Assembly: GCA_030705925.1 (NCBI GenBank) | Contig: JAUZPM010000020.1 | Coordinates: forward strand, 1-34,949 | From: Bacillota bacterium | GTDB lineage: Bacteria; Bacillota; Clostridia; Oscillospirales; Feifaniaceae | DNA length: 34,949 nt | Direction: 5' to 3' | Part shown: positions 15,980 to 24,553 of the stretch, one piece after another | How the letters are laid out: each line of letters starts with the position of its first letter | Numbering within the stretch: the stretch's first letter is position 1 | The notes under the pieces: model-generated | Told to the model about the DNA's origin: nothing | Databases searched by the model: none | Seen by the model: the letters and a program-made list of their open reading frames with translations, nothing else | Translations under genes and position numbers: made by a program

Positions 15980-17026
15980 TTAATTTCCTTTATATTCTGT
16001 TGTAAAAGCATTCCAATCTATATCGATCGGCGCGCCGTGGTTGATTATATCATCGATATGAAGCAGAAGCGGAAAATCGGCTGGGTCCGCGATGCCTTTA
16101 TTTATCATAGACCTGAGGGCAGCGGCGGTACGCGTTGATATTACGATTGACTCCAACGTTACTCCGTTTAGTTCGGAAATGGCTTCTTTAAAACTTAATC
16201 CTCTGCCGAGCAAAGTCCCTATTTTTCGGGTGCGGCCTCCGAATATAGTTACGTAAAGATCACCGGCTGCAAAAATGATATTATCATCCTGCACCTTTGC
16301 GAGTTTCAATAATTTTCTTATTTCGCGTATGCTTTGGCCAAACAAAGCGGCCTGTGAATTATAATGCTGGGTGCCGCCTATACCTTCTTTTCTTTCCGAC
16401 AGTCCGACGGCAAGTGTAACTCCAAGAGCGTATGCGTTTTTCAAAGCGACGGCATATTCAACGCCCTCAACATCTGTTGAAAGGCTGATATGGTAATATG
16501 GCGTTTCAAATAAAGCCTTGAATTTTCTTAAAATTTCTATATCTTTTCCGCAGAAACAGACCTCTGTCTGATCATGATCGGCAAGTTCGTAACTTGTGCA
16601 GGGACCGCCGACGGCGTTTATCGAAAGATTTTTTCCGTAATAACTTTTTGAGTAAAGTTTGGGGTATGAAACCAGAGTATCATCTGGATCAGTAATCATG
16701 CCTTTGGTGATTGAAAGAATAGGAAGCGTTTGGGGGACTAGCGGTAATATCTCTGTCATGAACCAATCAACGCCGAAACTGTTTACGCCGCTTATTAATA
16801 CATCGGCTCCTGTGAGTGCTTTTGAAAACTCTTCAAATTGAAAAAATTTTATGCCACTTGGTAATTTACGTTTAAGTGTAAGATGTTCGCCGGTTTTTAC
16901 TGCATGCTCTATAATATCCCTATCCAGTGGCGTTCCGACCAGGCGAACCTCATGGCTATTCTCAGTTGCAGGATAACTCATTGCCGACCCCATCATTCCG
17001 GCACCTATTATCGTAATGATACTCAT
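15980..17026 (-). CDS. NAD(P)-dependent glycerol-3-phosphate dehydrogenase family protein
   Basis: 348 residues with an N-terminal Rossmann motif G8-A-G-M-M-G13 and the GpsA C-terminal features: the likely catalytic Lys in Y-A-V-A-L-K-N-A-Y-A-L-G, the segment G-D-L-Y-V-T and G-R-T-R-K-I-G. It would interconvert dihydroxyacetone phosphate and glycerol 3-phosphate, or a related sugar phosphate. The N-terminal motif (G-A-G-M-M-G) and the long middle part differ from housekeeping GpsA, so it may be a paralogue for sugar catabolism. It is divergent from a DeoR regulator with three TGATCA sites between them, the usual layout for a DeoR-regulated sugar gene. It appears to be a single gene. Confidence 0.82.
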   Translation of the reverse strand: MSIITIIGAGMMGSAMSYPATENSHEVRLVGTPLDRDIIEHAVKTGEHLTLKRKLPSGIKFFQFEEFSKALTGADVLISGVNSFGVDWFMTEILPLVPQTLPILSITKGMITDPDDTLVSYPKLYSKSYYGKNLSINAVGGPCTSYELADHDQTEVCFCGKDIEILRKFKALFETPYYHISLSTDVEGVEYAVALKNAYALGVTLAVGLSERKEGIGGTQHYNSQAALFGQSIREIRKLLKLAKVQDDNIIFAAGDLYVTIFGGRTRKIGTLLGRGLSFKEAISELNGVTLESIVISTRTAAALRSMINKGIADPADFPLLLHIDDIINHGAPIDIDWNAFTTEYKGN

Positions 17027-17038
17027 AAAATACTCCTT

Positions 17039-17103
17039 TGATCATTTACTTTTTCTAAGATAAATATTATAATAAATGATCATAAAGAAACAACATATGA
17101 TCA
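17039..17103. promoter_or_regulatory. Three TGATCA palindromes between divergent genes
   Basis: TGATCA occurs at 17039-17044, 17077-17082 and 17098-17103. The last two are 21 bases apart (two helix turns), and one falls inside a possible minus-strand promoter (TATAAT at 17071-17066). They are candidate operators for the DeoR protein. Confidence 0.5.
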
Positions 17104-17167
17104 ATATATTGATAATAATTCATCAGATAATGCAAGAATAGACTTAAAAAGATCAGGAGTATAAAGT

Positions 17168-17911
17168 ATGTTAAAAACAGAGCGTCAGGATGAAATCTTA
17201 AATATTCTTAGGGGAAAGAAACACGCAACAGTGCAGTATATAGCGAAACAGGTTTTTACAAGCCTCATAACAGTAAGAAGAGATTTGAAATATTTAGAGG
17301 ATAATGGCATTGTAAAGAGATATTATGGGGGAGTTTCGCTTATTGATTACGATAACCAGGTCGTGCCGCTGGCTTTAAGGGAAGACGAAAAACGGGCTGA
17401 AAAAAGCATTATAGCGAGAAATGCAGTTGAAATGATAAAAAGCGGCGATACTGTTTTTATGGATGCGTCCTCAACTGTTTTGCGAATGGTAGATTATCTT
17501 GATTCTGACAAGAATATAACGGTTATTACAAACAGTATAAAGACATTGATTGCATTAGGGGAAAAACACATAACCGCATATTGCACGGGCGGGCTGCTTC
17601 TAGAAAATTCGCTGGCGTTTGTAGGGACATTTGCAGAAAAAGCAATTGACAGTTTGCATGCCGATATTATGTTTTTCTCTTCTCAAGGTTTATCGATGGA
17701 CGGCGATATAACCGACTTTTCGGAAAACGAATCGCATCTTCGGCGGCATATGATGGAACATTCGCAGAAAAAAGTTTTCTTATGCGACAGTGGAAAAATC
17801 GGGAAAACGTTTATGTTTACCGTATGTAATGTTGGTCATGTGGATGAAGTTGTATGTGAAAAACCTTTGCCTTATGAATTAATTTCAATTCTAAATAAAA
17901 AAACAAAGTAA
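17168..17911 (+). CDS. DeoR/GlpR family transcriptional regulator
   Basis: 247 residues: an N-terminal helix-turn-helix (about 6-56; R-Q-D-E-I-L-N-I-L, then T-V-R-R-D-L-K-Y-L-E-D-N-G-I-V-K-R-Y-Y-G-G) and a DeoR sensor domain (about 75-235) with D-A-S-S-T-V and the C-terminal D-S-G-K-I-G. Members bind phosphorylated sugars and repress catabolic genes. AGGAG eight bases upstream supports the ATG. It is divergent from the GpsA-like dehydrogenase, its most likely target, with repeated TGATCA sites between. The effector is not known. Confidence 0.93.
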   Translation: MLKTERQDEILNILRGKKHATVQYIAKQVFTSLITVRRDLKYLEDNGIVKRYYGGVSLIDYDNQVVPLALREDEKRAEKSIIARNAVEMIKSGDTVFMDASSTVLRMVDYLDSDKNITVITNSIKTLIALGEKHITAYCTGGLLLENSLAFVGTFAEKAIDSLHADIMFFSSQGLSMDGDITDFSENESHLRRHMMEHSQKKVFLCDSGKIGKTFMFTVCNVGHVDEVVCEKPLPYELISILNKKTK

Positions 17912-18014
17912 AGTTTTATAGATTGAAATAATTTGGATTAAATAACATTGACTAAATCGTCAAAAATAATAGTGATTCAAATGAATCAAAAGGTTTGGCG
18001 AAAGGAGCACAAAT

Positions 18015-18230
18015 ATGACAAACGATAAAGCATATAAAGAGGCACTGCACAGACTTAAAATGGAATCAGCTGAGGAACTTGGCAGAATGCAGTTTGTAAA
18101 AGAAAATAATGATCACTATAAAGGAGATCTTCCTTCCAGAGTAAATGGTGAACAGGGTGGACCTATAGGTGGTCTAATGGTTAAAAAAATGATACAGATG
18201 GCTGAAAATCAGCTCACAAACGGCCAATAA
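18015..18230 (+). CDS. Alpha/beta-type small acid-soluble spore protein
   Basis: 71 residues with SASP features: the germination-protease region K-M-E-S-A-E-E-L-G, then Y-K-G-D-L-P-S-R-V-N-G, G-G, and the C-terminal M-V-K-K-M-I-Q-M-A-E helix. These proteins coat spore DNA in the forespore and are degraded on germination. The two conserved segments are separated by a longer than usual linker with G-G-P-I-G-G, so it is a divergent member. GGAG precedes the ATG. I see no clear sigma-G promoter in the 100 bases upstream. Its presence indicates a spore former. Confidence 0.88.
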   Translation: MTNDKAYKEALHRLKMESAEELGRMQFVKENNDHYKGDLPSRVNGEQGGPIGGLMVKKMIQMAENQLTNGQ

Positions 18231-18232
18231 AA

Positions 18233-18256
18233 AAAGGACGGGATTCCCCGTCCTTT
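18233..18256 (+). terminator. Terminator-like hairpin after the SASP gene
   Basis: AAAGGACGGG pairs with CCCGTCCTTT around ATTC just after the stop. Its T-run is short. Confidence 0.65.
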
Positions 18257-18264
18257 AGTACATA

Positions 18265-18293
18265 AAAAACAGGTGCATTAAACACCTGTTTTT
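18265..18293. terminator. Bidirectional terminator between the SASP gene and metK
   Basis: AAAAACAGGTG (18265-18275) pairs with CACCTGTTTTT (18283-18293). Runs of A and T on both sides let it act on both convergent genes. Confidence 0.8.
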
Positions 18294-18296
18294 ATT

Positions 18297-19481
18297 TTAA
18301 CTGTTTAATTCTTTTTTTAAAATCTCAACTTTATCGGTTTTTTCCCACGCAACGCCCAATTCTTCACGACCCATGTGACCGTATGCCGCAAGCTTTCTAT
18401 ATATTGGACGGCGAAGGTCAAGATTTTTAATTATTGCATCAGGTCTAAGGTCAAATACTTTATTAACTGCATTTGCTATTTTTTCATCATCAACGGAACC
18501 AGTCCCGAAAGTATCTATCATTACGGATACAGGATGCGCAACACCGATTGCGTAGGCAAGCTGAACTTCACATTTATTTGCAAGACCAGCCGCGACAATA
18601 TTTTTAGCAACGTAACGCGCCGCATATGCCGCACTTCTATCGACTTTTGTCGGATCTTTACCGGAAAAAGCACCGCCGCCATGCCGTGAATACCCGCCAT
18701 AGGTGTCAACGATTATCTTTCGTCCGGTAAGTCCGCTGTCACCTTGAGGACCTCCGACAACAAAACGACCTGTAGGGTTAATAAATATTTTCGTATCCTC
18801 ATCCATTAATTCTGCAGGGATTACTGTTTTTATAACAAGCTCATTGATGTCTTTTCGCAGTGTTTCAAGTGAAATTTCGGGAGAATGCTGTGATGAAACA
18901 ACCACCGTATCGATGCGGGTAGGTTTTCCATCGTCATATTCAACCGTAACCTGAGTTTTCCCATCTGGACGAAGATAGGGAAGCGCAGAGTTTTTACGAA
19001 CCTCTGTAAGCTTTTTTGCAAGCTTATGGGCAAGAGATATTGGAAGCGGCATCAGCTCTGGCGTTTCATCACAGGCGTAACCGAACATCATCCCCTGGTC
19101 GCCCGCTCCAGTTGAAAAATCATTTTCAGTTCTTCCTTCTCTGTGCTCAAATGCGTCATTTACCCCCATTGCAATATCGGGTGACTGTTCGTCGAATGAA
19201 GTCAAGACTGCACATGTGTTGCCGTCAAAACCATATTTAGCGCGGTCATATCCTATATCGAGAACTACCTCGCGGGCGATTTTTGGAATATCGACATAAC
19301 AATTAGTTGAAATTTCGCCCATAGTCAGTATCATTCCGGTTGTACAGCAGGTTTCACACGCAACCCTTGCCATAGGGTCGTTCTCGATTATTGCGTCAAG
19401 CACAGCGTCTGAAATCTGATCGCATATCTTATCCGGATGTCCTTCAGTAACTGATTCGGATGTAAAAAGTTTTTTTGTCAT
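18297..19481 (-). CDS. metK: S-adenosylmethionine synthase
   Basis: 394 residues, the standard length. MetK makes SAM from methionine and ATP. The N-terminal G-H-P-D-K-I (14-19), G-A-G-D-Q-G and the phosphate loop [16 protein letters not shown] are intact. It is the last gene of the polyamine operon, 16 bases after speB; SAM is the substrate of the SpeD encoded by the first gene. Linkage of metK to polyamine genes suggests SAM supply for spermidine, though as the general SAM synthase it is also needed elsewhere. A bidirectional terminator follows. No SAM riboswitch was seen. Confidence 0.98.
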   Translation of the reverse strand: MTKKLFTSESVTEGHPDKICDQISDAVLDAIIENDPMARVACETCCTTGMILTMGEISTNCYVDIPKIAREVVLDIGYDRAKYGFDGNTCAVLTSFDEQSPDIAMGVNDAFEHREGRTENDFSTGAGDQGMMFGYACDETPELMPLPISLAHKLAKKLTEVRKNSALPYLRPDGKTQVTVEYDDGKPTRIDTVVVSSQHSPEISLETLRKDINELVIKTVIPAELMDEDTKIFINPTGRFVVGGPQGDSGLTGRKIIVDTYGGYSRHGGGAFSGKDPTKVDRSAAYAARYVAKNIVAAGLANKCEVQLAYAIGVAHPVSVMIDTFGTGSVDDEKIANAVNKVFDLRPDAIIKNLDLRRPIYRKLAAYGHMGREELGVAWEKTDKVEILKKELNS

Positions 19482-19497
19482 TTTAATCCCTTCTTAT

Positions 19498-20352
19498 CTA
19501 TTTGTAAAATAAAAGCAGCAGTTCTCTGAGTATTTTACATGCTGTTATTGTTGATACACCGCTTTGATCCAAAACGGGGCTTAGCTCGTTAATGTCAAAG
19601 CCAACTATGTTAAGCTTTGATATAGTCAGACATGCTTCGAGCAGCTCTTTAAAGGTTATGCCTCCTGCCTCGGGCGTTCCTGTTCCCGGGAAAACCGATG
19701 GATCGAGCACATCGAGATCCAGTGAAAAATACACGGGCTTGTCCCGAAGACGTTCAACGATCTGCGGCAGGCCAAAAAAGTCAAACATTGTTGTATGCAC
19801 GTGCCCCTTAGACCAGATAAACTCTTCTCTGTCGCCGGAACGTATGCCAAACTGGAATATGTGCCCGTCGCCGGTGAGCTCCCAGATGCGGCGCATTACT
19901 GATGCGTGAGACAGCGGTTCACCTAGATACTCCATCCGAAGATCTGCATGTGCGTCAAAATGGATGATATAAAGATCAGGATATTTTTTTATCATAGCTC
20001 GAACCGAACCGAGCGTTACAAGATGTTCGCCGCCGATCATGCATGGGATTTTTCCGTCAGAAATAACCTCATAGCAATACTTTTCAATAACATCAAGAGC
20101 ATTCGCCGGACTTCCAAAGGATAATTCCAAATCTCCGCCGTCAAACACTTTTATATCGCTTAGATCCTTGCCTGTATAGGGGCTGTATGTTTCTATTCCG
20201 AAGGATTCGCTGCGCATCGCGCGGCTTGCAGAGCGTGTACCGGGACGGTATGACGTTGTTGAGTCAAACGGGGCGCCGAATATTACTATTTTTGAATCGG
20301 CGTATTCACTTTCACAGCCGATAAAAGTCGATATATTTTTATTCACAAGCAT
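19498..20352 (-). CDS. speB: Agmatinase (ureohydrolase family)
   Basis: 284 residues from the ATG at 20352, which overlaps the speE stop and has AAGGAG ten bases upstream; the open frame extends 12 codons further without a good site. The manganese ligands of ureohydrolases are all visible: G-G-E-H, D-A-H-A-D and S-L-D-L-D-V-L-D-P. Agmatinase converts agmatine to putrescine and urea. Its place between spermidine synthase and SAM synthetase, downstream of a PLP decarboxylase, fits agmatine rather than arginine or formiminoglutamate as substrate. Confidence 0.93.
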   Translation of the reverse strand: MLVNKNISTFIGCESEYADSKIVIFGAPFDSTTSYRPGTRSASRAMRSESFGIETYSPYTGKDLSDIKVFDGGDLELSFGSPANALDVIEKYCYEVISDGKIPCMIGGEHLVTLGSVRAMIKKYPDLYIIHFDAHADLRMEYLGEPLSHASVMRRIWELTGDGHIFQFGIRSGDREEFIWSKGHVHTTMFDFFGLPQIVERLRDKPVYFSLDLDVLDPSVFPGTGTPEAGGITFKELLEACLTISKLNIVGFDINELSPVLDQSGVSTITACKILRELLLLFYK

Positions 20353-21190
20353 GCTCGAGAAGCTCCTTAACGTAATTCGGAAGAGCAAAAGCTGCTCTGT
20401 GAAGTTCGGTGTTGTAATATCTGGTTTTCAGATTGAGAGCGTTCCAACTATCGGCATCCGCATTTAAGGGATCAGCCTTTTTTGAAGCGAATCCAAACAG
20501 CCAAAGACCTGACGGATATGTCGGTATATGAGCCTGATATACACGGCATACCGGGAAAAATTCATTGATGCGTCTGTGAGCGCGCATCATTGACTCGGCA
20601 TAGGTATCATAATAAGGACTCTCATGTTGGTTTACCAGTATCCCTTCTTCTGTAAGCGCTTTGAAGCAATTTCCGTAGAATTCACGAGTAAAAAGACCCT
20701 CTCCCGGCCCGAACGGATCGGTTGAGTCAACTATAATCAAATCATATTCGTTTTCTTTAGAACGAATGAATTTGAGTCCATCTTCGTAGTATAACTTTAC
20801 TCTTGGATCATCTAATTTGCAAGCAGTTTGAGGAAGATATTCCTTGCAGATGTCAACAACCATCTTATCGATTTCGACCATATCGATTTTTTCTATTGAG
20901 TTATAACGTGTAAGCTCTCTTACAGTCCCGCCGTCTCCGCCGCCGATAACAAGCACTTTTTTTGCTTTTGGGTTTGTAGCCATTGGCACATGGACGATCA
21001 TTTCGTGATAGATAAACTCGTCTTTTTCCGTAAGCATCATAAGACCGTCAAGAGTAAGAAATCGGCCGAACTCACTTGATTCGAATATATCTATGCGCTG
21101 TATTTCACTTTTGCCAGTGAAGAGCGGCTTGTCTATTCTGATTGAAAAGCGCACGTTATCCGTGTGCTGTTCAGTATACCATAATTCCAT
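20339..21190 (-). CDS. speE: Spermidine synthase
   Basis: 283 residues. It transfers the aminopropyl group of decarboxylated SAM to putrescine, giving spermidine and methylthioadenosine. The nucleotide-binding motif G83-G-G-D-G-G-T-V-R-E-L93 and the catalytic D-S-T-D-P segment are clear; the N-terminal W-Y-T-E-Q-H is typical. The ATG overlaps the decarboxylase stop by one base (TAATG), and the C-terminal codons overlap the speB start, so translation is coupled on both sides. Confidence 0.97.
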   Translation of the reverse strand: MELWYTEQHTDNVRFSIRIDKPLFTGKSEIQRIDIFESSEFGRFLTLDGLMMLTEKDEFIYHEMIVHVPMATNPKAKKVLVIGGGDGGTVRELTRYNSIEKIDMVEIDKMVVDICKEYLPQTACKLDDPRVKLYYEDGLKFIRSKENEYDLIIVDSTDPFGPGEGLFTREFYGNCFKALTEEGILVNQHESPYYDTYAESMMRAHRRINEFFPVCRVYQAHIPTYPSGLWLFGFASKKADPLNADADSWNALNLKTRYYNTELHRAAFALPNYVKELLEHACE

Positions 21191-22644
21191 TACGATTCCT
21201 CCAGAATGTTAATTGCATTTAGCGTCAGATCCTCGGTTCCGGTCAAGAGGCATCCTTTTTCTTTAGCATAGGATATATAGGTCAGTATTTCGTCTGTTAT
21301 CAGTTCGCCCGGCGCCAATATCGGTATGCCCGGGGGATAACACATTACAAACTCCCCGCAGATATGTCCGCTGCTTTCTTTAGTCGGGACACTGTTCTTT
21401 TTGGCATAGAAAGCCTTTTGGGGAGGGAGGTACACGCTTGGTTCTATATATTCATGGTCGAACATGCCGGACTTGTCCTTTGCATACAGACGCTTTATTT
21501 CCGACAGGGCAGATATTAATCTTTCGAGAGACAAAGCTCGATCTCCGAGCGAGATGATTGCAAGTATATTACCGATGTCCCCGAATTCAATCTGTATGCC
21601 GTACTGATCACGCAGAGTATCATATACCTCGATTCCCGCAAGCCCGATATCAAGAGTATGCACAGAAAGCTTTGTCGGATCAAAATCAAAAACGTCTTCG
21701 CCGTTCACGAGCTCTCTTGAAAACGCATAGTATCCGCCGATTTTATTTATTTCTGAGCGGGCGTATTCTGCAAAGTCTACTACTCTTGAGAATAACTTTT
21801 CTCCATCGAGCGCAAGCATTCTTCTGGAAAGATCAAGTGATGACAGCAGAAGATAAGATCCGCTTGTCGTCTGTGTCAGGTTTATCATCTGCCTTACATG
21901 ATCTGAATTGATTTTGCTGCCGACCAGCAAGAGCGAGCTTTGAGTGAGGGAGCCGCCTGTTTTATGCATACTTACGGCAGACATATCGGCTCCGGCATCC
22001 ATTGCTGAAATGGGAAGGCCATAACCGAAATAAAAATGCGTTCCGTGAGCCTCATCAGCGAGAACATACATACCGCTTTTATGGGCAATCTCACAGATGC
22101 CTTTAATATCGGAACATATCCCATAATAAGTAGGATTGTTTACAAATATCGCTTTTGCGTCAGGGTTAGCCGTTATTGCTTTTTGTACGTCATCCTTAGA
22201 CATTCCAAGAGGTATACCGAGCCGTTTATTAGTACCGGGATTAACATAAACGGGAATAGCACCGCTTAAAATAAGAGCGTTAATAGCACTCCTGTGTACA
22301 TTACGGGGCATGATTATTTTGTCGCCTGCTTTGCAGGTGCTGAGTATCATGGCCTGGACTGCCGCTGTCGTACCGCCTACAATAAAAAATGAATGAGCCG
22401 CGTGAAACGCTTGGGCGGCAAGCTCTTCAGCGTCACGTATGACGGAAACCGGATGGCAGAGGTTGTCAAGCGGCTTCATAGAGTTTACATCAACAGATAA
22501 ACACTCAGACCCTAAGAAATTTGCAAGTTCGGGATTTCCGCGGCCCTGCTTATGACCCGGAACGTCAAATGGAACAATTCGCATATCTTTATAGCGTGAA
22601 AGCGCTTCGAAAATCGGAGCGCTTTTTTGTGAAAGCTTTGTCAT
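21190..22644 (-). CDS. speA: Orn/Lys/Arg decarboxylase, PLP fold type I (probable arginine decarboxylase)
   Basis: 484 residues of the short Bacillus SpeA-like branch without the N-terminal wing domain of enteric enzymes. The PLP region shows D-E-A-H-G-T-H (197-203) and S-M-H-K228-T-G-G, where K228 would form the internal aldimine. A C-terminal domain with P-P-G-I-P-I-L-A-P-G-E follows. With a downstream agmatinase, arginine is the likely substrate (arginine to agmatine to putrescine), though ornithine or lysine cannot be excluded by sequence reading alone. The gene lies 10 bases after speD and overlaps speE. Confidence 0.9.
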   Translation of the reverse strand: MTKLSQKSAPIFEALSRYKDMRIVPFDVPGHKQGRGNPELANFLGSECLSVDVNSMKPLDNLCHPVSVIRDAEELAAQAFHAAHSFFIVGGTTAAVQAMILSTCKAGDKIIMPRNVHRSAINALILSGAIPVYVNPGTNKRLGIPLGMSKDDVQKAITANPDAKAIFVNNPTYYGICSDIKGICEIAHKSGMYVLADEAHGTHFYFGYGLPISAMDAGADMSAVSMHKTGGSLTQSSLLLVGSKINSDHVRQMINLTQTTSGSYLLLSSLDLSRRMLALDGEKLFSRVVDFAEYARSEINKIGGYYAFSRELVNGEDVFDFDPTKLSVHTLDIGLAGIEVYDTLRDQYGIQIEFGDIGNILAIISLGDRALSLERLISALSEIKRLYAKDKSGMFDHEYIEPSVYLPPQKAFYAKKNSVPTKESSGHICGEFVMCYPPGIPILAPGELITDEILTYISYAKEKGCLLTGTEDLTLNAINILEES

Positions 22645-22654
22645 TTTATTTACC

Positions 22655-23470
22655 TCAGTATATATTCATGCCGCTGAAAATCTCAATCATTTCCTTGCGC
22701 AGACTGTCGGTAATAGCAAGCCTCTGTCTTGGCGGCAGCTCGTAAATATCAGTGTTGAAAAGGTAATTTTGAAGTTCGATTTCCTTAATAAGCATTTTTG
22801 TATGGAAAATATTCGACTGATAGACATTTACATCAATCGCGTCGTACTTTGTGAGGGTTTGCGGATTTATATAATCCTGTATTGATGTTATATCATGATC
22901 AATAAAATATTTTTTGCCCTCTACGTCGCGGGTAAAGCCGCGAACACGGTAGTCTATAGTTATAATATCCGAATCAAAGCTTCCTATCAAATGATTCAAA
23001 GTGTTCAGCGGTGAGATCCTTCCGCAAGTCGAAACGTCTATATCGACTCTGAATGTCGCGATAGCGCTTTCCGGATGGTACTCAGGATAGGTATGAACGG
23101 TAACATGGCTTTTATCCAGATGTGAAACAACGCTTTTTCGGGTTTTTATAATTTCTGCCTCACCTTTGTTGCAGGATTCATCGATTAAGTGGACAGGGAG
23201 AGCTTCTTCTGTTATTAAAAGAGTTACGCTGGCACCCTGCGGGTCATAATCCTGCTTGGAGATGTTCAAAACATGTGCGCCGATTATATCCGTAACTTCA
23301 CACAGTATTTTTGTAAGTCTCTCTGAGTTATATTGCTCGTCGATATAGGCAATATAATCCTTTTGCTCCCGCTCGCTTTTTGCGTAACATACATCATAAA
23401 TGTTGAAACTGAGCGTTTTCGTAAGGTTGTTAAAGCCGTATAATTTCAGCTTCTCATTCAACCCTATCAT
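22655..23470 (-). CDS. speD: S-adenosylmethionine decarboxylase proenzyme (E. coli type)
   Basis: 271 residues from the ATG at 23470; AAAGG lies five bases upstream, while the GTG three bases earlier is too close. The processing site [14 protein letters not shown] matches E. coli SpeD; self-cleavage before S121 would create the pyruvoyl cofactor. The enzyme makes decarboxylated SAM. The long form (about 264 in E. coli) is clearly different from the short Bacillus/Thermotoga SpeH type. It is the first gene of the polyamine operon and lies directly behind a strong promoter. Confidence 0.95.
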   Translation of the reverse strand: MIGLNEKLKLYGFNNLTKTLSFNIYDVCYAKSEREQKDYIAYIDEQYNSERLTKILCEVTDIIGAHVLNISKQDYDPQGASVTLLITEEALPVHLIDESCNKGEAEIIKTRKSVVSHLDKSHVTVHTYPEYHPESAIATFRVDIDVSTCGRISPLNTLNHLIGSFDSDIITIDYRVRGFTRDVEGKKYFIDHDITSIQDYINPQTLTKYDAIDVNVYQSNIFHTKMLIKEIELQNYLFNTDIYELPPRQRLAITDSLRKEMIEIFSGMNIY

Positions 23471-23506
23471 CACAACCTTTCAATTCTATATAATATAACA
23501 GCTAAC

Positions 23507-23535
23507 ATAATACGTCCCATTTAGTAAAATGTCAA
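23507..23535 (-). promoter_or_regulatory. Promoter of the polyamine operon
   Basis: On the minus strand TTGACA (23535-23530) and TATTAT (23512-23507) are 17 bases apart, about 36 bases before the speD ATG. Confidence 0.75.
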
Positions 23536-23750
23536 TAAAAAATTGATAATTCTTTGATTAAACAGCAAAATTACGAATATTTTAAAAATGGTTAAAAATA
23601 AGTCGTTATAACTCGCAAAATCGCTGGAATACTCTAAAATACTTTGATTTCTTAAATATTTTACCAAATAGAATTTATAAGTTTAGGCTCATTTGTATAA
23701 TTCGGCTAATTTGAATATCTTTTTTATTTAAAATATTAAAAATCTGATAC

Positions 23751-23779
23751 TTGCTAATGTTTGCATTTATCTATATAAT
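23751..23779 (+). promoter_or_regulatory. Promoter of the scaffold/GGGtGRT operon
   Basis: TTGCTA (23751-23756), 17 bases, then a perfect TATAAT (23774-23779). The start codon is 63 bases downstream. Confidence 0.7.
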
Positions 23780-23842
23780 TATGAATGGTTAAATAAATAA
23801 CAATCTATTTAATTTATAAATATTGAAAGGAGTACTACAGGC

Positions 23843-24535
23843 ATGAATTATACACATGAAGTAGAAAGTATGTGTTATTTGGCAAAAGGCTGCGACCATG
23901 GCCCTGCTCCCATTCCGGAAGAAGGAAAATGGGTTCAGAGCAAAGAAATCAAAGATATATCCGGTTTGTCGCACGGTGTGGGCTGGTGTGCACCTCAGCA
24001 GGGCGCATGCAAACTTACCCTTAACGTTAAAGAGGGCGTTATTGAAGAGGCTCTGGTGGAAACACTTGGCTGCTCTGGCATGACGCATTCAGCTGCTATG
24101 GCTGCTGAAATCCTTCAGGGAAAGACTATTCTTGAAGCTCTTAACACCGATCTCGTTTGTGATGCGATCAATGTCGCTATGAGAGAGATTTTCAAACAGC
24201 TCGCTTACGGCAGAACTCAGACTGCATTTTCCGAGGGTGGTCTCCCAGTAGGTGCTTCGCTTGAGGATCTTGGAAAAGGCCTTCGTTCACAGGTTGGAAC
24301 AATGTTCGGGACAAAGAACAAGGGTGTTCGTTATCTTGAAATGGCGGAAGGTTATATCATTAACCTTGCTGTTGACGCTGATAATGAAGTCATTGGATAT
24401 AAGTTTGTACATCTCGGAAAAATGATGGCGGCTATCCGTGCTGGCAAAGATCCTAAAGAAGCATATGAGAAGAATGTTGGAACTTATGGCAGATATGACG
24501 AAGCTGTCAAATACATAGATCCCAGAAAAGAATAA
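23843..24535 (+). CDS. IscU/NifU-like iron-sulfur scaffold domain protein
   Basis: 230 residues. The N-terminal part resembles an IscU/NifU scaffold: G-A-C56-K-L-T-L-N-V corresponds to the first scaffold Cys, and L-G-C77-S-G-M-T-H-S-A-A-M-A-A-E-I-L-Q-G-K-T to the second. The third Cys region (H-C-S in IscU) is not recognisable. Extra Cys/His (C11, C17, H19, H44, C49) could add a metal site, and the C-terminal 80 residues look family-specific. AAAGGAG ten bases upstream supports the ATG. The next gene starts 18 bases later, and I recall this pairing in other Clostridia. It is likely to bind a metal or Fe-S cluster; its client is unknown. Housekeeping Fe-S assembly is less likely, as no sufS-type gene is present. 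Confidence 0.82.
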   Translation: MNYTHEVESMCYLAKGCDHGPAPIPEEGKWVQSKEIKDISGLSHGVGWCAPQQGACKLTLNVKEGVIEEALVETLGCSGMTHSAAMAAEILQGKTILEALNTDLVCDAINVAMREIFKQLAYGRTQTAFSEGGLPVGASLEDLGKGLRSQVGTMFGTKNKGVRYLEMAEGYIINLAVDADNEVIGYKFVHLGKMMAAIRAGKDPKEAYEKNVGTYGRYDEAVKYIDPRKE

Positions 24536-24553
24536 GAAAAGGAGGAAAAATAA

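Larger units (their letters stand above)
23481..23842. other. AT-rich intergenic region between divergent operons
   Basis: This 360-base gap holds the speD promoter at one end and the scaffold-gene promoter and ribosome binding site at the other. Between about 23540 and 23745 it is very AT-rich, and I see no gene, RNA or clear repeat. Confidence 0.6.

Noticed and set aside
17039-17103. A CRISPR-like repeat
   Set aside because: The units are six-base palindromes with unequal spacing, which fits operator sites rather than repeats and spacers.
19482-19497. A SAM riboswitch before metK
   Set aside because: Only 16 bases separate speB and metK, so there is no room for one.
21558-21911. A plus-strand open frame of 117 codons opposite the PLP decarboxylase
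   Set aside because: It lies fully antisense to a well-conserved gene and shows no protein features.
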